A stretch of 33,349 bases of DNA from a virus, in the IMG/VR virus record IMGVR_UViG_3300012936_002435, positions 1 to 33,349 of that record. The stretch is one strand, 5' to 3'. A program made the translations under genes and the position numbers. The notes under the pieces were generated by a model, which saw only the letters and a list, made by a program, of their open reading frames with translations, did not search any database and was not told the origin of the DNA. Position 1 is the stretch's first letter. Each line of letters begins with the position of its first letter. Of this stretch, positions 29,506 through 33,349 are shown piece by piece.

Positions 29506-31194
29506 CTATCTCATTTGTGCTCTGTTAGCCGCACTAAATCCTCTACGGTTAACAAGTTTCATATCGCCCTTAGGATCAGATAGCACAAAACCTTCACCTC
29601 CGGGTTGTCCATTAATTGTTGCAACAACATCACTATCTTGTTGATCAAGTTGTGAAATGATATTGTCCTTAACTTTCATTATGCCATTTAGTACGTCCCA
29701 TATAGCACTGAAAGTATTAATGTTTTCTTTTACATAAGCAGTAATCTTTTCTTGTTTATTTCTGCTTACCTTTGAAGTAGACAGCCACTTTAAAAAGTCT
29801 CTGCCTAAATTATCTAATCCTGTATCTACTTTACTATTTACGTATGTGTAAAGGATGTTGGGAAAGTCAGACACTTGCATAGATTTAAGTTTTTCTTGAT
29901 TAAGGAAACTGTCAATTGAACTTGCGTTTTTGCTTATTAATGCATCTAACTTCCCAACATTTGATTCATCGACCTTAGGGGTCTCTGAAATTGTTACAGG
30001 TGGAATAACAAATAATTCATTACCAACAAACATATCATATTGTTTTAATGGTCCTTCATTACCTTCTTCGTCAACCACCTTGTGTATTACTACACCCACT
30101 GAACTCTTGCCTATCTTTTCACCAATCTTACTGTCAGCCTTTACCATGTACTGTACGATTTGCGGTTTAAACATAAACATATCTTGTTCTCTATTTGGTG
30201 TATTAAAATAGAGCATATCTCCTTTGAAATATCCTCTAAAATTTTCTGGTGTTGCTTTCTCCATTACAGTGAAAGCCTTTTTCATATTAGCCGCCAGTGC
30301 TTCAAATCCTGCTTTCTTTTCAGGAACCTTTGCACCTGGACGATTTAAAAACATTTTTTCTACGTCTTCAGGACTTTTGTTTTTTCCATCATATCCTTTT
30401 GCAACAAATCCTCCTTTGTCGGTAAGCATAAACTTTCCATCTTCATCGCGTCCAAAAATGACTGCGGGAGATCCGTCCCATTTAATAGTAACCTTTTCTT
30501 TTCCGCCACTTGCTAACTCCTTCAGTTGGGCCAGGGCACGTTTTGCTCCTGCACTTCCTTGGAATATTACTAAATCTTCTGCGTGTTGAATTCTTGCATC
30601 CATACCTTCGCTAATTTTGTATTGTAGACTATCGTCTATTCTGCTTCTACCATCTGACTTGTTAAACATATCAATACCAACTTGCATCTTAAGAGGTCTA
30701 ACTGATCTATCATTTGTAGCAGGTACCCACATTTTGCCATTCCATTGATACTGTATGCCAATGTGTTGTCCACTGTTAGAAGTAAAACTTGCTCCAGGTC
30801 TTAACTGGTTAGGTCTTTGAATAGGATCATTAGTTAACTTGGGTGGAGCATCTTGCTTAGGTTTGCTTACTGGTGCTGGATCTTTTTTTTGAAACTTGGT
30901 TCCTGACTTAGGCACTGCTTTAGCACCATCAACTGCTTTACCAACTGCGTCCTTTGCCGCACCAGCAGTATCGCCTACACTTCTTACAAGGTCAGTAAGT
31001 CCACCTGTTGCTTTTTTACCACCTGTACCTAACTTGCCAATCTCTCTACCTTTCTTGAAAGCCGCTTTGGCTTTAGAAAGTAAACCAGGCTCTTTCTCTC
31101 CAGGATTAGTAATCTGTTGAGTAGTAGTCTGATCCTTATACTTTACTGGAGCAGGTTGCTTAGGTGCTTCTACTTTAAAATCTCTAAACTTCAT
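29506..31194 (-). CDS. KWDG nucleotidyltransferase (ligase-like) protein with basic N-terminal arm
   Basis: 562 residues. Leader MKFRDFKVE resembles those of its neighbours, though its last three residues are KVE rather than (I/L)xE. A low-complexity Lys/Ala/Pro arm (~10-130) follows. The core shows VTIKWDGSPAVIFG with Lys238-Trp-Asp-Gly241, matching motif I (KxDG) of the DNA/RNA ligase and capping-enzyme superfamily. YFKGDMLYF (322-330) and VGVVIHKVV (366-374) could be motifs III/IIIa and IV. T4-like cyanophages carry relatives annotated as DUF6267 (from memory). Activity on nucleic acid is inferred. The neighbouring NTase suggests a joint role. Confidence 0.7.
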   Translation of the reverse strand: MKFRDFKVEAPKQPAPVKYKDQTTTQQITNPGEKEPGLLSKAKAAFKKGREIGKLGTGGKKATGGLTDLVRSVGDTAGAAKDAVGKAVDGAKAVPKSGTKFQKKDPAPVSKPKQDAPPKLTNDPIQRPNQLRPGASFTSNSGQHIGIQYQWNGKMWVPATNDRSVRPLKMQVGIDMFNKSDGRSRIDDSLQYKISEGMDARIQHAEDLVIFQGSAGAKRALAQLKELASGGKEKVTIKWDGSPAVIFGRDEDGKFMLTDKGGFVAKGYDGKNKSPEDVEKMFLNRPGAKVPEKKAGFEALAANMKKAFTVMEKATPENFRGYFKGDMLYFNTPNREQDMFMFKPQIVQYMVKADSKIGEKIGKSSVGVVIHKVVDEEGNEGPLKQYDMFVGNELFVIPPVTISETPKVDESNVGKLDALISKNASSIDSFLNQEKLKSMQVSDFPNILYTYVNSKVDTGLDNLGRDFLKWLSTSKVSRNKQEKITAYVKENINTFSAIWDVLNGIMKVKDNIISQLDQQDSDVVATINGQPGGEGFVLSDPKGDMKLVNRRGFSAANRAQMR

Positions 31195-31942
31195 TTAACT
31201 TATCCATTGTTGTCCTAAACCATTCACGTTCTGTTTGTGTTGACTCAGGTAGTTTTAATCCATCTTTCTCAAAGTATTTCATTGCGTCATCGACCATTGC
31301 TTTGTAATTAGGATCGCTTTTAATTTTTGCAACGATAGTTTCTACACTATCAAGATCATCTGCTTTAGCATTATCACCTAACAGATACTGTGCTATTTCT
31401 GTAGGATCTTTTGAAACTGTTTTGTTTGTAATTCTATCTACAAGTCCTGTTTGACTGTTAAACTTGTAACCATGAAACTTTGCAATGCTTGATATAAGAA
31501 CTGCTCTGTGCATTCCTTTGTAAGGAGTATCATCTCCTGAGCCTTTCATTGCAAACTTCATAAACTCTGGCTCACCAAACATTAAATCTAATTGAACAAA
31601 GCCATTCTTAACATCTCCTTTTATAGGAGCCTTGAAATGTACATTAATACCAGACTTTGCAATCCAGGCTCTGTCATCATCGTCTGGTGCGTTCTTGTCT
31701 TTCCATGCTTTTAATTTTGCTACAAGTTGATCCTTTGAAACTTCATCTTTGTTAACTGCAATATCCATATCTCCACTTGTACTTCTAATACCTGTTGATC
31801 CTAATTTATGATTAACAAGATCTATTCCAACAATTTTTTCTGCCCATTGTAAAGTAGGATCTACATCTGCTTGGTTGATACGTTGAGTGACAAGTGTACC
31901 GTCATCATTCTTAAAAACATTTCCGCCTTCTTTAAGAATCAT
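31184..31942 (-). CDS. Pol-beta superfamily nucleotidyltransferase
   Basis: 252 residues from the ATG at 31942, preferred because the protein then begins MILKEGGNVF and overlaps the upstream gene by 11 rather than 65 bases (the longer frame starts GTG at 31996). Gly48-Ser49 (KLGSTG), Asp58 and Asp60 (GDMDIAV) and Asp119 (VQLDLMFG) form the GS...DxD...D catalytic set. It would transfer a nucleotide to RNA, DNA or protein; the target is unknown. It overlaps the start of the ligase-like gene by 11 bases. Confidence 0.78.
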   Translation of the reverse strand: MILKEGGNVFKNDDGTLVTQRINQADVDPTLQWAEKIVGIDLVNHKLGSTGIRSTSGDMDIAVNKDEVSKDQLVAKLKAWKDKNAPDDDDRAWIAKSGINVHFKAPIKGDVKNGFVQLDLMFGEPEFMKFAMKGSGDDTPYKGMHRAVLISSIAKFHGYKFNSQTGLVDRITNKTVSKDPTEIAQYLLGDNAKADDLDSVETIVAKIKSDPNYKAMVDDAMKYFEKDGLKLPESTQTEREWFRTTMDKLNEV

Positions 31943-32192
31943 TGCGTTTACTCTCTTGAACTTTTTGTACGCCACGTCTAAACTTCTTGGCGTCACCAGT
32001 TCTGATGCTGTTTATGAATCTTCTTTCAAGATCCAATGCTTCTTCACCTGGGTATGTTTCGTTTATACGAGCAAGTAAATTTACAGCACTTTCTATAATA
32101 TTAGCGCCTGTAGTAGCAATAAAAGAATCAGTATCTCTATTCCTATGTAAATTATTCAACTCTTCGAGTATTGATCTGGTACGTTTTTTCAT
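31932..32192 (-). CDS. Conserved T4-like marine phage protein
   Basis: An 86-residue helical protein. KKRTRSILEELNNLHRNRDTD, then ALDLERRFINSIRTGD and KKFRRGVQKV are familiar from T4-like cyanophage hypothetical proteins. ILE at 8-10 fits (I/L)xE, but the start is basic and unlike the other leaders. A late-type box is at 32212-32218. Confidence 0.72.
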   Translation of the reverse strand: MKKRTRSILEELNNLHRNRDTDSFIATTGANIIESAVNLLARINETYPGEEALDLERRFINSIRTGDAKKFRRGVQKVQESKRNDS

Positions 32193-32211
32193 ATTACAGT
32201 TTCCTTACTAC

Positions 32212-32218
32212 TATTTAT
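32212..32218 (-). promoter_or_regulatory. Late-type box ATAAATA for the 32192 leftward unit
   Basis: The minus strand reads CATAAATAGTA, 19 bases before the ATG at 32192. It is one of a divergent pair with 32231-32237. Confidence 0.55.
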
Positions 32219-32230
32219 GGCTTTTGAACA

Positions 32231-32237
32231 ATAAATA
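32231..32237 (+). promoter_or_regulatory. Late-type box ATAAATA for the DUF1353 gene
   Basis: The plus strand reads AATAAATACTATCG, 27 bases before the ATG at 32265, with AGGGAG in between. Confidence 0.55.
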
Positions 32238-32264
32238 CTATCGTAATGACAAGGGAGTATTAAC

Positions 32265-32750
32265 ATGGGACAGTATAACGCTAAAATCATGGCAGAATTT
32301 AATCCTCCACGCAAATGGGTTTTGGGTAGAGATTTGTCATACACAACAAAAGATCTTACAGTAGAAGAAATCAAAGCATTAAAAGGTGTGGGTGTCAAAG
32401 TTAAAAGAGAAACTAACAAGACAGAAACTATTACAGTGCCAACAGGATTTGTTACAGATTTAGCATCTGTTCCAAGAGCAATGTGGTGGGCAATAGCACC
32501 ATTTGATGTAGCAAGAGCGGCAATCATACACGATTTATTATATAAAAGTATAAGACAATATCGTTGGAAGATGAAAGATAAGGAAGACAAAGACCTTATC
32601 AAAGCGGCAAAGATTGCTTCCGACAAGGTATTTTTGTTGGGTATGCGAGATGCAGATCCAAAGATTGCTGGTTGGAAAATCTATGCTTCATGGAAAGCAG
32701 TAGACTTGTTTGGTAACGGTTCAATCGTACCTAACAAAAATAATATCTAA
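32265..32750 (+). CDS. DUF1353 family protein
   Basis: 161 residues. VPTGFVTDLASVPRAMWW, then AAIIHDLLYKS, is the DUF1353 signature with conserved Asp and His. The family is found in phages and prophages, often near structural or lysis genes, and has been suggested to act on the cell wall; the reaction is unproven. AGGGAG precedes the ATG. It faces the leftward genes at the right end, with a hairpin between them. Confidence 0.85.
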   Translation: MGQYNAKIMAEFNPPRKWVLGRDLSYTTKDLTVEEIKALKGVGVKVKRETNKTETITVPTGFVTDLASVPRAMWWAIAPFDVARAAIIHDLLYKSIRQYRWKMKDKEDKDLIKAAKIASDKVFLLGMRDADPKIAGWKIYASWKAVDLFGNGSIVPNKNNI

Positions 32751-32755
32751 GTGTG

Positions 32756-32774
32756 TGCGGGAAGTTTACCCGCA
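32756..32774. terminator. Hairpin between convergent genes
   Basis: TGCGGG (32756-32761) pairs with CCCGCA (32769-32774) around a 7-base loop, between two gene ends. There is no good U run, so termination strength is uncertain. Confidence 0.5.
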
Positions 32775-32778
32775 TACA

Positions 32779-32967
32779 TTACCATTGTAAAATAAACCAT
32801 TTATTCTTTTCCCAATGTTCTTTTGAGAAACAAGCAAATGCTTTGTTATCAGGATACCACTGTTCTGCAATAACTCTGCCTTGATCACAGTTGTCAACTT
32901 GTCCTATAAGAACAGGTTGTTCGTAGTTATATCCTAACCATACAATAATCATAAATTTACTTAACAT
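32779..32967 (-). CDS. Small protein with hydrophobic N-terminus
   Basis: 62 residues from the ATG at 32967 (GAGG 7 bases upstream; an in-frame GTG at 32979 is less likely). The start LSKFMIIVWLGYN is hydrophobic, and the rest (CDQGRVIAEQWYPDNKAFAC) has two Cys, as in exported small proteins. Function unknown. It overlaps the upstream gene by 11 bases. Confidence 0.58.
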   Translation of the reverse strand: MLSKFMIIVWLGYNYEQPVLIGQVDNCDQGRVIAEQWYPDNKAFACFSKEHWEKNKWFILQW

Positions 32968-33112
32968 TTGGTACCTCACCTTTCTTTATAGGTTCTGGAG
33001 CAACTATTGTTTGCTCATCTTCAATTGACTCTGTTACCCAATCATGTATTTCTACAAATATATTATAGGCAAGCCAGCCAAACAATATTATTTCAAAACC
33101 ATATGTTCTCAT
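32957..33112 (-). CDS. Small membrane protein
   Basis: 51 residues from the ATG at 33112 (GGGAG 6 bases upstream), coupled to the upstream stop by ATGA. One N-terminal membrane helix (YGFEIILFGWLAYNIFVEI) is followed by an acidic tail. Function unknown. Confidence 0.6.
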   Translation of the reverse strand: MRTYGFEIILFGWLAYNIFVEIHDWVTESIEDEQTIVAPEPIKKGEVPNVK

Positions 33113-33309
33113 AGTAAACTCCCAGGTAGAGGTTCCTTCCATGTTCCGTGCTTATCATATTGCTTTTTGATGTTTCTCATGTTTGCTCCATGATGATTTT
33201 GCATTTCAAAAAACTTTTTGAGCATTTTATTATTAGGATCTAACCTTAGAACTTCACAGGTTAGAACTTCTTGAATATGCCAGTCCATTGCTTGTTTTGT
33301 ACTTTGCAT
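33109..33309 (-). CDS. Small hypothetical protein
   Basis: 66 residues from the ATG at 33309 with AAGGAG 5 bases upstream; the ATG at 33324 lies before that ribosome site and is less likely. A mainly helical, soluble protein (WHIQEVLTCEVLRLDPNN, MRNIKKQYDKHG). No family recognised. First of three coupled small genes at the window's right end. Confidence 0.6.
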   Translation of the reverse strand: MQSTKQAMDWHIQEVLTCEVLRLDPNNKMLKKFFEMQNHHGANMRNIKKQYDKHGTWKEPLPGSLL

Positions 33310-33349
33310 ACCAACTCCTTTCAAAAAAAATGGAGCCTTCCCTAAGGTT

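Noticed and set aside
30881-30890. A8 tract in the ligase-like gene as another frameshift site
   Set aside because: The main frame continues through it (FQKKDPAP) and no long alternative frame opens.
32189-32626. A 145-codon minus-strand ORF opposite the DUF1353 gene
   Set aside because: It is opposite a gene with a clear family signature, promoter box and ribosome site, and has none of its own.
1-33349. CRISPR arrays or insertion sequences
   Set aside because: No regularly spaced repeats, transposase-like ORF or terminal inverted repeats were seen.

Overview
The window reads as part of the genome of a large, AT-rich, T4-like marine myophage. Genes are tightly packed (many ATGA and TAATG overlaps), and all but three coding regions lie on the minus strand. 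The set includes class Ia ribonucleotide reductase with glutaredoxin, a beta-helix tail fibre, a RecB-like exonuclease, Hsp20, several 2OG-Fe(II) oxygenases, bS21 and many small proteins typical of T4-like cyanophages and pelagiphages. Promoter-like sites fall into two classes: TTGAC-N17-TATAAT sites that a host sigma70 would read, and T4-late-like boxes (TATAAATA, NATAAATA, CTAAATA). The host is probably a marine alphaproteobacterium. The tmRNA is of the circularly permuted two-piece type used by alphaproteobacteria, the bilin reductase resembles the oceanic-phage PebS/PcyX group, and several envelope proteins resemble alphaproteobacterial surface antigens.

Layout, left to right. 1-1266 (+): end of a CHASE2-type class III adenylate cyclase. 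1267-2489: small membrane proteins and a DUF3307-like protein. 2486-6157 (-): a unit reading Hsp20, ClpS, heme oxygenase, a 51-residue coiled-coil protein, a ferredoxin-dependent bilin reductase and a nuclease-like protein with a capsid-targeting-like N-terminus. 6174-9152: GMP reductase, two paralogous 2OG oxygenases, bS21 and a hypothetical protein. 9161-13629: a large coiled-coil membrane protein with a probable -1 frameshift, three tandem lipoproteins, a Bax-like endolysin, a 42-residue membrane protein and a T4-like conserved protein. 13626-15165: a P4H-like oxygenase, tRNA-Trp, a glycine-zipper envelope protein and the permuted tmRNA, which has a 43-codon ORF in its intervening segment. 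15149-21060: a cold-shock protein and the nucleotide-metabolism block (nrdA, nrdB, glutaredoxin, HAD nucleotidase). 21065-24005: tail fibre, exonuclease and another oxygenase. 24025-32192: a long block of probable virion or internal proteins, many starting with a short M[K/R]xxEF-like leader that ends in (I/L)xE. It includes a KWDG ligase-like protein next to a Pol-beta-type nucleotidyltransferase. 32265-33309: a DUF1353 protein and three small coupled ORFs.

Taken together the genes suggest takeover of host protein synthesis and quality control (tmRNA, ClpS, Hsp20, bS21, CspA, tRNA-Trp), nucleotide recycling (NrdA/B, Grx, GuaC, nucleotidase), tetrapyrrole chemistry (HO plus bilin reductase), cyclic-nucleotide signalling and a lysis or envelope module. 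The strongest unusual signals are the permuted tmRNA with its internal ORF, two A9 tracts where the reading frame continues in -1, and the set of (I/L)xE-ended leader peptides.
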